Below are positions 47,006 through 59,800 of a DNA stretch of 64,000 nt, in pieces. The number at the start of each line of letters is the position of its first letter. Position 1 is the first letter of the stretch. The notes under the pieces are model-generated. The model was not told the origin of the DNA. It made no database searches and worked only from the letters and a program-made list of their open reading frames with translations. The stretch covers positions 1,612,001 to 1,676,000 of the forward strand of contig JAJKFH010003165.1 of the NCBI GenBank assembly GCA_023333565.1. Reading direction: 5' to 3'. This stretch comes from Puffinus mauretanicus (lineage: Eukaryota > Chordata > Aves > Procellariiformes > Procellariidae). The position numbers were made by a program, and so were the translations under genes.

Positions 47006-49929
47006 TGCTAAGACTGAAGATATTTCAGAATGAAACTGATGACTGGGAAGTCATAACTGTCAAATACACTCATCCCTCAAAATATTTTTGAATTCTTATC
47101 GCATTATAGATCCGTATCACTCTTGCCCACTTTCAGATATACAGACTTGAGAAGTTGAGGAGGGATCTTTCACGTCGCAGTAAGTCAGCTGACTGCTACA
47201 TAAGGTGGTGACGGGCAGTCAGACAGAACAAAGACTAAATATCCTCACTGGGTTTAAGCTTTCACTGTAGGAACATATGACCATGCAAACTGCTAGGAAA
47301 GCCCTTCTGGCTCCAGAAGTCAGCATATCCACTGTCTATATTGGTACCCCCAGCTCCAGGGAGGACTGCCCAATTCCTTGGCTGCTACTGCAACCTTACC
47401 GGCAGCAGTTACACAAACAGCTTTGCTTCGGAAGAGAAGGGCTGATGACCAATATTGGATCAACTAGTATTGTCTCACTATTCTTCTGCATGTATGGCTG
47501 CACAGCTGGTATCTTGTGGCTGGAGGTTACCGCTAAGGGACTAGGATTGACTTTTTGTTCTGTGCTTGTACAGTGCCCACCAGAGCCCCGGAACCTAGCT
47601 GCATGGCTGGTGCTGCCAGGTCTCACAATAATGCAGTTCATAGTGATAATAAACAGCAACTTAAAAAGTAATCAGTAAGTGCTTATATTGCTGTTGCCCC
47701 CAAAAGATACAGACAGCAGCTAAGACAGGTAGTGAAGTTGTCTACACGAAGCATCTCTATACATATGCTGTATTTACTCACTGAATTGCAGCTGTGATTC
47801 TCCAGGTCTCTGTCTCATGAAAACTATACTCCAATTTTTCATGAGGGGTCTCATGGAGAAAACCAGCTGGGCAATAATAATATCTGGGCTGAAGTAGGTG
47901 GAAACAAGAATGCTTTGCTCCCACTTCATTTAGAGTAGTTACTCGTAAGCTGACCTATGCTCCTAACACTGCACTTACCTGATCGCTTCTGTCTCCTTTC
48001 ACAGGTTGCGTGTGCAGTGTGTAAGGACCCGAGCCTGCACTTGGAGGTTTGCCCACTGGCAGCTGGCTGTGCCCAAGAGCATCAAAGTGGGCAACGCACC
48101 TTACTGAGAATGACAGGAACTGTTCCCTGTGGATTTTGGAGGCAGGTGTGATTGTCCTCTCTGCTCCTTGTGTGATGAACTCGTTACAGCTCTGAATTTC
48201 CCCCTCTGCCTTTTTCCTCATGTCTTGTCCCTTTATGTTCCCATGATACGTTTGTAGAGCACAAAAAAAGTGAATACTTGGAGCCACACATCTGTATAGC
48301 TGTATTGCAGATGTGTCTCTCTCAACCAAATTGCCAGCATGGGCACAGAACCGCAGAAACAAACTCGGATCATTGTTTTATGCTTCAGACCTTCTTTTTA
48401 GACTCAAGCATGAGACCTTATTGAAGGCATTAATAAGGAGGCAAAATGAAGGTTTAAACAGAAACAGCTGCAACCTTTGCTGTGGAGGAACTAGCAGGCT
48501 TTGGAATTAGGAAATAGAACAGTTTATTAAAATAAGGGGGAAAAACTCCTTTTCAGACAAAAAAAGTGGAGAAAAAAATCCCATTTGGAAACATTACATA
48601 AAACCAGACCACCTCCCTTTGAAAGTGGATGGGCTAGTATGCTGTTTCTCTCTATAAGCCTTAAATAATGTCACAAAGGAAAGAACTGTCTACTCCCTCT
48701 ATTGATGAAACTAGAAAATGCTGCCACAGAGCACTTACCTGCACAGGCTCCAGGATGCCTGGGAGGACAACGCACCCCTGCACTAGCGTTTGAGGACAAA
48801 ATGCAGCATGAAGAGAAAATAACCCTTGTGTTGTGCTTGAGTGCTTTTTTCCAAAATAGCCAGTCTTTTTCTAAGGAATTTTAAGAGTTGCCTGCGATAC
48901 TTTTGGGGAGACTGTGGAGCTGGTGGTTTCTCAGGACAAAAGAAGGATGCTTAGGCCCCAGGGAAACAGTAGTGTAATGATGATTTCACCTGAGAAGGGG
49001 AGATTCAAGACTTGCACTGGAGATCTTAGCTAGTCTGTCCTTAGGTGTCTTCCACTCCCTCCATAAATAAAAGAATAGGTCTGGAAGCAAAACAGGATTT
49101 GGGTTTATGCGTTTTGCTTTTCATCTCGAAAAATGTAATGGCTGTATTCCTCACTAACAGAGCGACAGATCTGAACTCTCCCATGAAGCTAATGGTTAGC
49201 TGCAGCTTAATAAAGTTGAAACACTAAGTAAATGATGGTACGGGGGCCTCCTGAAAGAACCTGACAAGCATGACCGTTGAACTGCTTCTGGTGAGGGGAG
49301 GACTCAGTGTTCCCAGCTGGGAGAGGGGAGCAGGAGTCGGATCCTGCAGCTGAGGGACTGTTTCCTCCTCTCCAGGTGGGGAAGGAGCTGCCTGGCTGGC
49401 TGCCAGCCTCCCTGTGGTATTCTTCCTCTGCTTGCGTTCTGTTCCTGCGTTTCTTTATGGTTTTGGCTTTCCCAAGTTTGTTCCTTTCTCCTGATAAAGG
49501 TTTCCTTGCCTATGCTTGGAGAGAGAGCAGAGAAAGTCTGTACAGAGGATCAAGCAAGTTTAGTTATTTGTCCCGAGGAGGCTTAGCCTCTTTGATCCCA
49601 TTTCTTTTCTCTGCTGCCATGAGGTACTCAGCAGAACAGTTACAGGTCCTGGGTGACCCATGCTGCCTGTGGGACTCACGTCCACATGCCTCTGTGTGGG
49701 GTTGTTCTGCACACACTGTCAGACAGAAGCAGCAGAGCGTGCCCTCAAAGTAGGTGGTTGTTGTGGTTAAACATGTAAGACCATCTTCTCAAACTGGCAC
49801 AGGATGGAAAGAGAGACTCAGGCCAGAACATCATTGCTGGTGGAGATCTGCTGAAGCCCTACAGAGGTGTGCTGTACACTGCGAGCACCCTGCCTACTGC
49901 TGTAAGTCTTCCCTGAAGGCACCAGCTCT
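47006..49929. other. Intergenic stretch without a supported gene
   Basis: No recognised coding exon or repeat. A 148-codon plus-strand frame at 49307-49753 has no domain I recognise and ordinary splice context is absent; it is regarded as chance. Confidence 0.5.
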
Positions 49930-50429
49930 CCCCGACACGCCCGGGCAGGATACGGGGGTCCCACCCGCAGCGGCCCAGCGCTCACACGCGGACGCCGGCG
50001 GGCGGGGGACGCGGCGCTGGACTCGGCAAGGTCAGGCCGGGACTTTCCCCGGCTGCGCCTCCGGAACGATCTCTCCGAAAAATAACTGTCCCTCGCTGCT
50101 CGAGTCCTCCCCAAAACGCAACCGCACGGTGCCACCGCGGCCGCAGCGCCCCGTCGGGGCCGCCCGGGGCAGCGCCCAGAGCCGCGGCCCCGCTGTTCGC
50201 GCAGCCCGGCGGGGCTGCCGGCCGCCGCGCCCCCGACGTGGGCGCCCCGCGGCGGCGCTCGGCTGCGGGCGACACCGGGGCCGGTTCTCCCCGCTCGGGG
50301 GGAGGCAGGCGGGCGCTGCCACCCGGGGACCCGACAGGGTGGGGGTGCGGCGAGCGGCTCCCGTGCGCATCGCGGCCGAGGGGGGAGTGACTCTGGCAGG
50401 CTGCGGCGAGCCGAGATAAAAGCTCCGCT

Positions 50430-50503
50430 GCTGCCTCCTTCCCTCCCCTTTTCTCTCGTAACTTTTTTTTTTTTTTTTCCCTTTCCCTCCCTCTCCCTCC
50501 CAG
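50430..50503 (+). promoter_or_regulatory. Polypyrimidine tract upstream of ARHGAP6
   Basis: About 70 bases that are nearly all C and T on the plus strand, including an uninterrupted T run of about 18 at 50463-50480 followed by CCCTTTCCCTCCCTC repeats. Such tracts can adopt triplex (H-DNA) structure and often lie at CpG-island promoters. They can also bind pyrimidine-tract proteins if transcribed. The role here is inferred only from position. Confidence 0.55.
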
Positions 50504-50560
50504 CCAAGTGACCGCGGCAGCGGCGGCAGCCCCGGAGCAGCCCCAGCGCCGGACGCCGCC

Positions 50561-50605
50561 ATGAGCCCCCCGGTGCCGCCGTCGGGCCGCGCCGCCGGGG
50601 GCTGA
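50561..50605 (+). promoter_or_regulatory. Upstream ORF (14 codons) in the ARHGAP6 leader
   Basis: GCCGCCATGA gives an ATG in excellent start context. It opens a 14-codon frame beginning MSPPVPPSG and ending at TGA 50603-50605, about 140 bases before the ARHGAP6 ATG. If the transcript starts upstream of it, this frame should dampen translation of the main protein. Confidence 0.55.
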
Positions 50606-50744
50606 GCCCGGGCGCGGGGGGCGCCCCGGGAGCCGCGCCGCTCCGCGCCGCTCCGCGCCGCCGCGGCGGGGGCCGGAGGCAGAGGCGGCGAGAGCCCAGG
50701 ACCCCCGGCCACCCCCGCCGTGCCCGGGGTGGCGGCCCGCCGCG

Positions 50745-51248
50745 ATGTCGGCACAGAGCCTGCTGAGCAGCGTCTTCTCCTGCTCCTCCCCGGCCGCCGC
50801 CGCCCCCGCCGCCGCCAAGAGCCTCTCCAAGCGGAGGCTCCGCCAGACGCGCAGCCTCGACCCCGCCATCATTGGCGGCGGCCGGGAGGACGGCGAGGGC
50901 GCGGGCCGGGCGCCGCGGGCGCGGGCCGCCGGCAGCCCCCCGGGGGAGCGCCGCGGTCCTCGGGGCGCCCCGCCGCCCCCCGGCGCCTCGTTCTCCACCC
51001 CCAGCACCCCGCTGGAGCGGTCCCCGCCGGGCAGCGCCCTCTTCGACGAGGAAAGCCCCCGCGGGAAGCGGAGCCCCGGCTGGGAGCTGCCCTTCCTGGC
51101 GCGCACCCCCTCGGCCTCGGCGCTGAGCGGCCCCGCCGGCCCCGCCAACAGCATCTTCTCCTCGCCCCGGCGCTGGCTGCAGCAGAGGAAGGGGCAGCCC
51201 TCGCCGCCCGGGCCTCGCCCCGCCGCCTACGTCGTGTGGAAATCCGAG
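50745..51248 (+). CDS. ARHGAP6: ARHGAP6 coding exon 1 (partial gene): N terminus of Rho GTPase-activating protein 6
   Basis: The 168 codons begin [16 protein letters not shown] and include [43 protein letters not shown] and YVVWKSE. From memory these match blocks of mammalian ARHGAP6 exon 1 in the same order, while the linkers are Pro/Ala/Gly-rich and diverged. The exon ends in GAG followed by the donor GTAAGC at 51249, right after VVWKSE as in mammals. The ATG has G at -3. ARHGAP6 stimulates GTP hydrolysis by RhoA and affects actin organisation. The RhoGAP domain is encoded by later exons beyond the right edge. Mammalian exon 1 is somewhat longer, so this copy has shorter linkers. Reading through the donor would add 57 low-complexity residues to a stop near 51420. 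MSL3 lies head to head upstream. Confidence 0.95.
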
Positions 51249-54200
51249 GTAAGCCCGCCCGCCCCCCGGGCACGGGCACCCGCCGCGCCGCCCTCGCCCC
51301 CGCCGTGCGCCGCCGCCGCCCAGCCCGCCCCGGCGGGCCGGCCCCGCGGAGCCCCGCAGCTGCCGGTCCCCGGGACGGGGCGGCCCCGCCGGGGCGCCGC
51401 CTGCGCCCCCCCTCGGCAGTGAGTGCGCGGCGCGGCCCCGCGCGTGTCCGCGGGAGGGCCGGTCACGGCCCCAGGCTGTGGCTGCCGCGCCGTCGAGGCC
51501 GCCGCGGGAAACGGGCGGGGGAGTTAGCGCCGGGCGCGGGGATCCGCGGCGTTGGCGGGACGGACGGCGGCGTTTGATGTTCCCTCGACGGGCTCCATAT
51601 ATAGTTGTCCCGGGCATGTAAAACCTTCCCCTCCCAGCTTCACACCTCGTAAACCGAAGTATGCAATGGCTTCTAACAAGATAGACAAATTATTTTCAAT
51701 GTGCACACCCAGTGATCTGAGATTTATTTGACAACGCACATGTGTCAAAACCACATGAGGAGTGATCGTATTCCAAGACAAATCCAACTTTGCAATGCAA
51801 ATATTTATTCGTTGAACTTGGATGTCATCGATGTTGGGCTGCAGATATCATACCATCTGGACGAATGTATGCAAAGAATGTGGCATTGTTTCTTGCTAGT
51901 GATTGCTCGGCGAGTTGGTTATGCACAGCCCTTTGGAGCGGGAGAAGAAGAAGAAGAAATTTTTTGCTTGAGGAAATTCTCCATCCTGTTTGTGGTGTTT
52001 AGGTTTCCCGCTTAACTGTTTAGTAGTGTCTGCTGGAGCTTTTGGGTTGGGGTCAGAAGGCAGCCTTTTCATTTTATTGCCATTTCCATTTCAGATGTAC
52101 TTATTATAAATAGCCAGTACTAACTAGATCTACCAACAAAACAGCCCCGTTGTCTCAGGGGAATGCAGAAGTCCTTGAAAAATCATTACCTTACAGAGCG
52201 ACCTGGGATCCAAAGCCAAACTAGGCACCATCACGGCACAAGATTACCAAAAGTAGTTTTTAAGGGCGAGGGCTGCCTCTCACCCCGAACGAGCCCCCCC
52301 GTGTCCTCTTGCTAGCTTGGGGTGTAGAAGGTGTCACCATCTGCCAGTTGGGATGGAGCGTCAGCACCTGGGTAGTGACTTCAGGCATGGTCCTGGCTCA
52401 TGTTGGAAGAGGCAGCGAAGATTTTTAGCAGTTTTCAAAAATGGGTTATTATTAAGTCTTGTGATCAGAAGTTACTCTCAACAATGTTTCATCTTGATGC
52501 TTGAATTTTAAGATAGTTAAAGATTCATTATTCAAAGAACTTTGTGCGAGTTGCAATGTTGGTGGCAAAAAACTTCCAGTGAGACAGTGGGTAATGACCT
52601 TTAGATGCTCCACTAATTAAGGGTAAGTTGGCTGCTTATCCACTTATGATTTGATAAGGAACATCAAGAAATATAAGATACGTAAGATTTCCTGTGCAGT
52701 TTCCTGACTGAGTCCAAGACTCAGAGCATGGTCTCTTATCTGCAAACGTAAGCGCGTCTCCCTGTTTTCACTGAATCCACACGAAGGTGTTGGACGCTCG
52801 GGGCACGTAAGGGTTAGTGTACCTGGCATTTTTTGCAGGTCTGTATGTTGTTAAACCATGTAGGACAGCACACCTTCAGACTGCAAGTTCAAAGGTACAA
52901 TTATTTTTCCTACTTTGGTGTGTATCTAGCATTTTTAAAGAGTCAAACCTTTTCTTTTTTGGAGGGGAGGGATTATATTACTAATAACGTGATTGCGTTA
53001 AATTGTGATGTAATTTGTAGTTAAATTTGATTCAGTGCAGTTTCGTGTCATGTTACAGCGCTGTTCTCTGACAAATTGTTGTTTACTTGGCATTTGAACC
53101 TGGGTAAGTGTCTTTCATACGTTCAAGAAATGGGTGTTTACACTAGCAAAGTGCGGTCTTGTATTTCGGAGGCATCTTTTCTGTTGGTGAGGCCTGATTT
53201 TTAGAGTAACCGGTACATATGTGTAAGTGTAGTTTAAAAAAAAAAAAAATCACCTTTGCGTCAGAAAAAAAAAACCAACATCTGATTCGGGTGTAAGAGA
53301 ACGATTTTGGGAATGTCTGAGCCCAGTGCTGTCAGGACAAGCGAGTATTTACGTCTCTGTGCCGGGTCGTCCCCGTGTCCGGGCTGGGCAGGTGGCCGAG
53401 CCACCCCTCTCCAGGAGTCCTCAGTTGGGCACAAGTGTCATCGCAGTCATCGTCCCAGCAGTCACGGTGGCAGGGCTGCGATGCAGGAGCAGGCTGTGCT
53501 GCACCTGACAGCCGGGCTGCCGCAGCGGGTCAACATCGTCACTGTGAATTTGTGGCATTGTACGTCGGTTGACATACAGCCCGATACCTGCTGGTTTCAG
53601 AGTTTTCTATTTGCAAGGCGTTATACAAATGTTATCTTAGTTATAACTATCAGCAATGACATGTATAAATGGTTTTAATCTATATTTTAAATGAAACTGC
53701 ACCTATATAATTTTGGTCATATTCCCCCTCTTATTGCAGGCATGCATCCTCATGTTCCTTCAGTTTGGTTTTATGATAAAACAGCATTGTTCGTAAAGGA
53801 TTTAGTGGCTTGCTTCCTATTTAGCCTTTATTGGAAAAGACTTGTTCAGTTTTTAGGAAGTGAAGGATGCTCTGTCTCTGGGGCTTCGTTCTAGCTGTGG
53901 CAAAGCAAGTGTGCTTGAGGAGGTGAAAAAAACACATTTTACTGGGTGAAAAGGAAATAACTATTTATAATACTGTAACTTTAAAAGATCCCATTATCGA
54001 AATTATTGTATTCTCAATAGGAAATCTGTCGTTCAGTTTTTTCCAACTTGAAAAAATGAAGTACATCATGACAATGATTTTACTCAGCTGTAAAAGACAA
54101 CTGAATAGATGACTGCAAGCCAAAAATGAGCATGGAAGGTTTTGGTCTGAGTATTTAAAAATTCCCATGGGGAATAAAAGAGATATTAATTACAAAACCT

Positions 54201-56846
54201 GTTTTCTTTACCTTCATTCCAACATCTTCAGTATAATCCCACTTTTTTGGGAAATTTCTCTAAAGCCACTGTGCAAGCAACAGGGTTATGCACTAAAAAT
54301 AATATTTTACGAGATATCTATGGGAATTATTTTCTCCCGCCTAGCTAATCTCTAAAGCGGTAAAGAGAAGTAAAAACACAATGGAGATTTTCTCTTCAGA
54401 ACCTCCCAAAATAATAACCTCTGAGCAGGACCTCCTTCACCTGCCCCAGGCTGGATCTGTGCGGTGGCGTCTGGAGGGCTGTGGTGCAGGTGATGCGGTT
54501 TGCAGCTCGGGCGGGTGTGCGAATCCCGCCCTTGGGCAGCCGGGGGCTTCAGGGCTGCGGGGGTAGGAGCACCTGGCCCGGCTCCGTTCACATCTTAAAG
54601 CCTGCACCCAGCCCTCCCTTACCAGCCGAGCTGCCATTTCTGTATATGAGGCCAAAACGTCCGTAATAGCTTTGATATGAGGCCAGGAGAAGGACGGATT
54701 GTTTGTTTTACCTTTTTTTTTTTTTATTGTAGTTCTTTGACTTCAGCATTTTCTACCACAGCCCTGCCTACTGGCCTAGGGATGGGAAGGTTGCTGCTCA
54801 GTTCACGCAGCCATTCATAAATAATGTTTAATGGAACGCCAGAGTGCACAGAGGGTTTCCAGTTTGAGCAGCAGGTCACACCTAAAGGCTTTACACAGAG
54901 AAAGGTGTTAGGCCTATATTCTTGGATCCAGATATTTGGATGTGAAGCATCATGTGACAGAGGTGCCTCTCACTCCCGGGTGATCTGGCTCTTCTTCATT
55001 GACATGTAATTTTATTCACAAGAATATTTTACAATTGTAAAGATTATTTTTAGTAGAGCTTTACTTCGCTGACAAGCGTTCTTTCCCCTTTCTATTATCT
55101 GCTCATGTATAAGCTGCCTAAATAAAAAACCTGTTCCTGGATCTGTGGAAATCAGTGACAACATTTCCAGTGGTTTCAGCGGGGCAAATCTGAGGGGGAT
55201 TTTTAACAAGGGAAAAAAAGCATTCATCCTCAATTCCCATCAGATCTCAGCTGTCCTTTAAAGCCATTTTCATTAAAGAAAATTCACTTTCACTTACAAA
55301 ATTAAGTCTGTTATAACTATTATGCTTTCATTAAGTGTTTCATAAGGTCGAGTGACTCTCTAAGTAAACTAAATATCATGGAAAAAGGTGGTAAAAATAT
55401 GTAGAGATACATTAATGCCTTGATTCTGCCAACGTTTAGTCATACATTTATGCTTAAGTACGTGAGTAGTCCTGTACAAGTTAAGGATGCTTACCGTGAC
55501 CGACTGGAATACGTTTGCCAGCTGAAAAGTCCAAAATAGCTCAAAATTAATAGATCTGTGTGAAGTCTCAAGTTGTGTTAATTCTTCTGCTTATTTTTCT
55601 GTCCTAAAGATGGCAATGGAAAACCACAGCATGTGTATAACAAATATGGCAAATCATGTGAATGTATCTGAGTAATCTCTTTGTTACGATAAACCAAATC
55701 TACACACTTAAACTTATATGGCCTGATTATTTTGCTATCATACTTTGTGTGTTACTGCCTAAGGAAACTTTAACATCACCAGCTAATATGCTTTTTTTGG
55801 GGAGAGCTTTTTTTAAAGTAATGGTAGCATAACATCTGCAGCCTTCCTGCTTGCGTGCCTGGCCGCTGGGAAGCAAGGAGGCACCATCGTGAGTTTGCAA
55901 CTTGCTCCTCAGCGTCTTCGGGTTGCTGCGGGTAGTTGGCTCAGCCCTTCCTCACTTCTTCCTCCTCCTTGCGCAGCCTGCGATCGACCTGCCTACTCGC
56001 CCAGGGAGGCTTTCTGTCAAGCACAACGGGGTGAGGGGTTTCCCACGGTGCGAGAGGGAAGGTCGCCCTGGTTCCTCACCAGGTTTTGGGGGAGAAGCCA
56101 GGAGTCGTCCCAGTGTGTCCTGAGCTGCCGGCCGGCCAAGCTGTGGTTAGCTGCAAGGATGTTGGAGATGCTCATCTGCAACAGCAGAACAACATTAGTT
56201 TAGCTAAATTATTTTATAACTTCTGTTTGAGTCATATGGAGTGATAATTTAGGGCACGGCTGTCGGAAGTAGCGAATACTCACAACACCAGTTTCAGCTA
56301 ATAGTTGCGTTGGGAGGTCAGCTTCTGTAAATTCACTTGCTTGTTACTTTAAGAGTTTAATTCGATTGGGAAGGCGGTCTCAGATTCCCTCTTTCCGTAT
56401 CTCCTTGCTTGCCAAAGTTTCCCCCTGAGCATCACTGTTTTTTGCAAATTTTAACCCCATTTTTCCAAGTTGCTGTGAGTGGCTAGCTTACTTCTTTCTG
56501 CTTTTTTACAGCCAGTGCTTGCTTGAAAACTATGCTGATGGAAGGACATACATGAAAAATACTTTCAGAGATAAAGGGTAAAGCAAAATTCTTAAAAATT
56601 GGGCAAACCAAGAGGTCACATTCCCATATGGATATATATCTTTGGGTGCTTCAAATGAATATTTTTCTTTGAGGTTAGTGGGACAACTTGTTTTGGAGAG
56701 AGAAAGGACTGATCGCATAATCAAGTTTGCAGGAGCAGAACCTATTCATTATAAATTTAGAGGAGGGAGAGCTTTTCTTATTTTTCCTTCCCCTAGTCAA
56801 CTCGTGAACAATGATTGATGCATATTCTGAAATTCGTCTGTAGATT

Positions 56847-56880
56847 ACCTACAGAAACCTTCTGTAGGTTACCTACAGAA
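56847..56880. repeat. Perfect 10-bp hairpin plus a third direct copy
   Basis: ACCTACAGAA (56847-56856) is followed after a 3-base loop by its exact reverse complement TTCTGTAGGT (56860-56869). A third copy of ACCTACAGAA follows at 56871-56880. No gene is associated and it is intronic. Confidence 0.85.
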
Positions 56881-59800
56881 AAGAGAGAAAGAAGGCAGTT
56901 TTCTCCTATTCATTAGGACGCATGAAGAAAACGTGAAATAGAAGTATATATACTGCATCACTTTCAAAAGATCTAGGATGAGATACGTAAGTGAAGGCAC
57001 CCTTTCCCCAGTTTTCACTAGGCATTGCACTTGAAGTGGTGTTGATGTGGCAGCACGTTTGTCAAACCGGGGGTTAAGCTGAAGCTTTTGAGGTGTAAGA
57101 ACAAGGCTGCTGCACTTGGAAGGCTCTACCATTGAAGGCTGCAATAGTTCACATCGTCTAAAAGTCAGTACTCCCCAATAAACTAATTTAACACTATACA
57201 TGCAAATATTTTAATGGAATACATCCTCAACATCTAGTCTCTTGTGACAATGTCATATTTATTGCTCTCCAGTTGCCACAGTCTTACAGGCTTTATCTTC
57301 ATGGAGCTCTTGGCCTCGTGTTTTTGACTTCATTGCTTCTGCCTGTGTTTATTGTGTGGCTTGTTATGATGAGATGCTCTAGAATTGTTTCCCCATCAGA
57401 TGGAATATTGGTCCGCCTTTGGGAAGGAGTCACAGGGAATGTATTAAATTGCCATCAGCACTAGCTGATCTTTTTGCCATAATGATCTGTGGAGAGTGAT
57501 ACGCAGCTGAAGTTAGATGTCAGCTCACTGTTATACTTATCCTTAAGCACCTTGATACAGACATTTTTCTATGTGGATGGAAGACAGGTTTGAACGTATT
57601 CCCATGCAGAGCCCTGAGTAACTCTCCAGGAAGCAAAATGGAGGTCTAGCATGTTTAAATGGCTTTTTGTCACCTTGTTTTTTTTGGTCTTCCTCCGAAC
57701 ATTTAAAAAACTGGACACTCTCCCATCCCCAGAATTGCTAACTTGCAGTTTTCCCTTTGAGGGGAACTTTTTAATGAGATGTAGGAGAACTGTATTTTGG
57801 AAGGTTTTTGTTTTTTAAAGTAAAAAACTTTGTGTGCTGATATTTACCACTGAACTGTTCTGCTTTATTTTCTTCCATAACATACCCTAAAACACTAGAC
57901 ACACAGATTAGTTTCAGCCTAAGTCCATCCCATTCAATGCTGTAAGAGTTCTGTAATTGCAAAATTTGGTGGGCAGAAATGTTGTGGGTCTCGTATGAAG
58001 AGGAATGCCATTAAAAGTAACTAAATATATTCAATATTTCTGAATTTGGCAAATGCACTCTTCCCATTCCCAACTAAATTACGTCTGAAGACATTTGGTG
58101 AAAATATGGGAGTTGACAGCTAGGACAGACAGAATTCTCCCCGAGTGTGCATTGCTTAAGTAATGGGAAAGGAACTTGTGAAAATAATAGAAGTGAGACT
58201 GAAAAGTAATTTTGAGCAGCCTCTAAAATATCAACAACCCAGACTGCTGTCTTGACTTCATGTTGGAGTTGCGGCCCATTTAGCTTTGCAGACTCTCTTG
58301 TATGACAAGAACTGCAGCTGTGACAGTTTGCAGGTGGAGAACTTTTCAGGAGTCTCTCTTCACTCTTCCGCGGTGTTGTGGCTGTATAAGCATATAGGTA
58401 TTAAGCACTTTTTCTTTTTTTCCTTCCAGATGTAAATATCATAATGGAAACCAGCAGGGAGTTCTGAGCAAGTAGGGCTGAACGCTCATGCTGGTATAGT
58501 AGTAGCTAGATCGTACCAGTGTCAGAGTTGCAGAGTTGAAATCTTAACATAAAAAGGTAATGAAAATTAAGGTTATAACGACAATACTATCGTAGTCTCA
58601 TTAAACATGATATAATGCTGCTCATATTTCATTTTCTGACTATGTGGCGTAATATTTGAGAACGTAAGGGTCACTGGAAGTAAGCTGATGTTTTAAAACA
58701 CAGCTTTTGTACACCCTAGGTTACACCGTTTTTTAACTGAACCAGGTGTCTGGACCAGGTGGGAGAAGAGGCCAAATATTCCATTCAGCTTACGGAAAAT
58801 GGAAGGGGGGCAATAAGGAGGTAAGGGCAAGATTCAGACTTCCTTGGAATTTGACATTGCGACTCATCATCCAATTTTGCAAGGTATTGAGCTCTCAGAC
58901 TTCAATCTGACACAGTACTGAAGTGTGTGCTTTACTTTTGGTGGGAGAATACTACTAGTCAAAACGTAGTATCAGGTAGGAAGCAAAGCCTTTAGTTATG
59001 ATTCGGTCCTAGGAATTTTACTTACGTCACGTCTCTTTAAAACTTTTGTATCTATTGTTTTGTGCAGATTTTTAAGCTGTGTTTGTTCAAAACAATTTCT
59101 ATTATTTTTTATCTATTCTTATCCTGTAGCAATAATACATACGATGGAAATGTATGTGCAGGCTTTCTGGTTGAGTTTCAGCTTTTCCTAGATATGTACA
59201 GACTGGCTATTTCAAGTTACACATCTGTTCCACTCCGGTTGTCAGCAAGGAGTTATTAAATCCCTGGGAAAGTTAAGAGTGTTTTTGAAGGATTTGATGA
59301 GCTTCCAGTGCTTGACGCTCACCACATTGTCATACTGGAACCAGATGTTGGGTACCACATGTTCGTGTTTGTGGAGCTAAGTAGGTTAGGTACTGTGTGT
59401 CTCGCCTGTAAATACAAACACCAGTTTCCTACCCTAAAGCTCTTATCCCTGGGTCACCATCCTCACAATCCTGGCTATGAGAACAGTTTGCATCAGCCTC
59501 TCAAGTTGTGAAACCAGAACTGTCTTTTCTGGATCTTCCTACTTGTTCTCTTCTGTATCCTCTCAAAGCAAAGACCTTCTGATTTACGGTATTTCTCCAT
59601 GAGGACTCTTTGACAGTGTGAGGTCGAAAAGAGATTTTTGAGCATTGCGCTTAGTGAGGATGCACACGAGCACTCAGTCCCATGCAGAAACTTCTCCTGT
59701 CGCTGCTGAGAACCTGCTGGGACTTTTGGGTAGATCTTGTTTTTCTCCCTTCTCCCCTGTTCATTTATGTGTTCCTCTTCCATGCACTCGGGCCTTTTCA

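Larger units (their letters stand above)
49930..51580. promoter_or_regulatory. CpG-island promoter of ARHGAP6
   Basis: CpG-dense DNA beginning about 800 bases upstream of the ARHGAP6 start codon and extending past the exon 1 donor. There is no TATA box at a plausible position. The start of transcription is expected between about 50400 and 50560, around a long pyrimidine tract. Very long open frames on both strands across this block are GC-content artefacts. Confidence 0.75.

Noticed and set aside
49818..51617. A 599-codon minus-strand open frame antisense to ARHGAP6 exon 1
   Set aside because: The DNA is extremely GC-rich, so stop codons are rare in all frames. The translation is low-complexity Gly/Ala/Arg/Pro without a domain, whereas the plus-strand frame encodes a recognised conserved exon.
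54490..54540. A tRNA-like B-box resemblance (GTGTGCGAATCCCGCCC)
   Set aside because: The putative T loop has the wrong length, TTCGAAT is altered, and no acceptor, D or anticodon arm can be folded around it.
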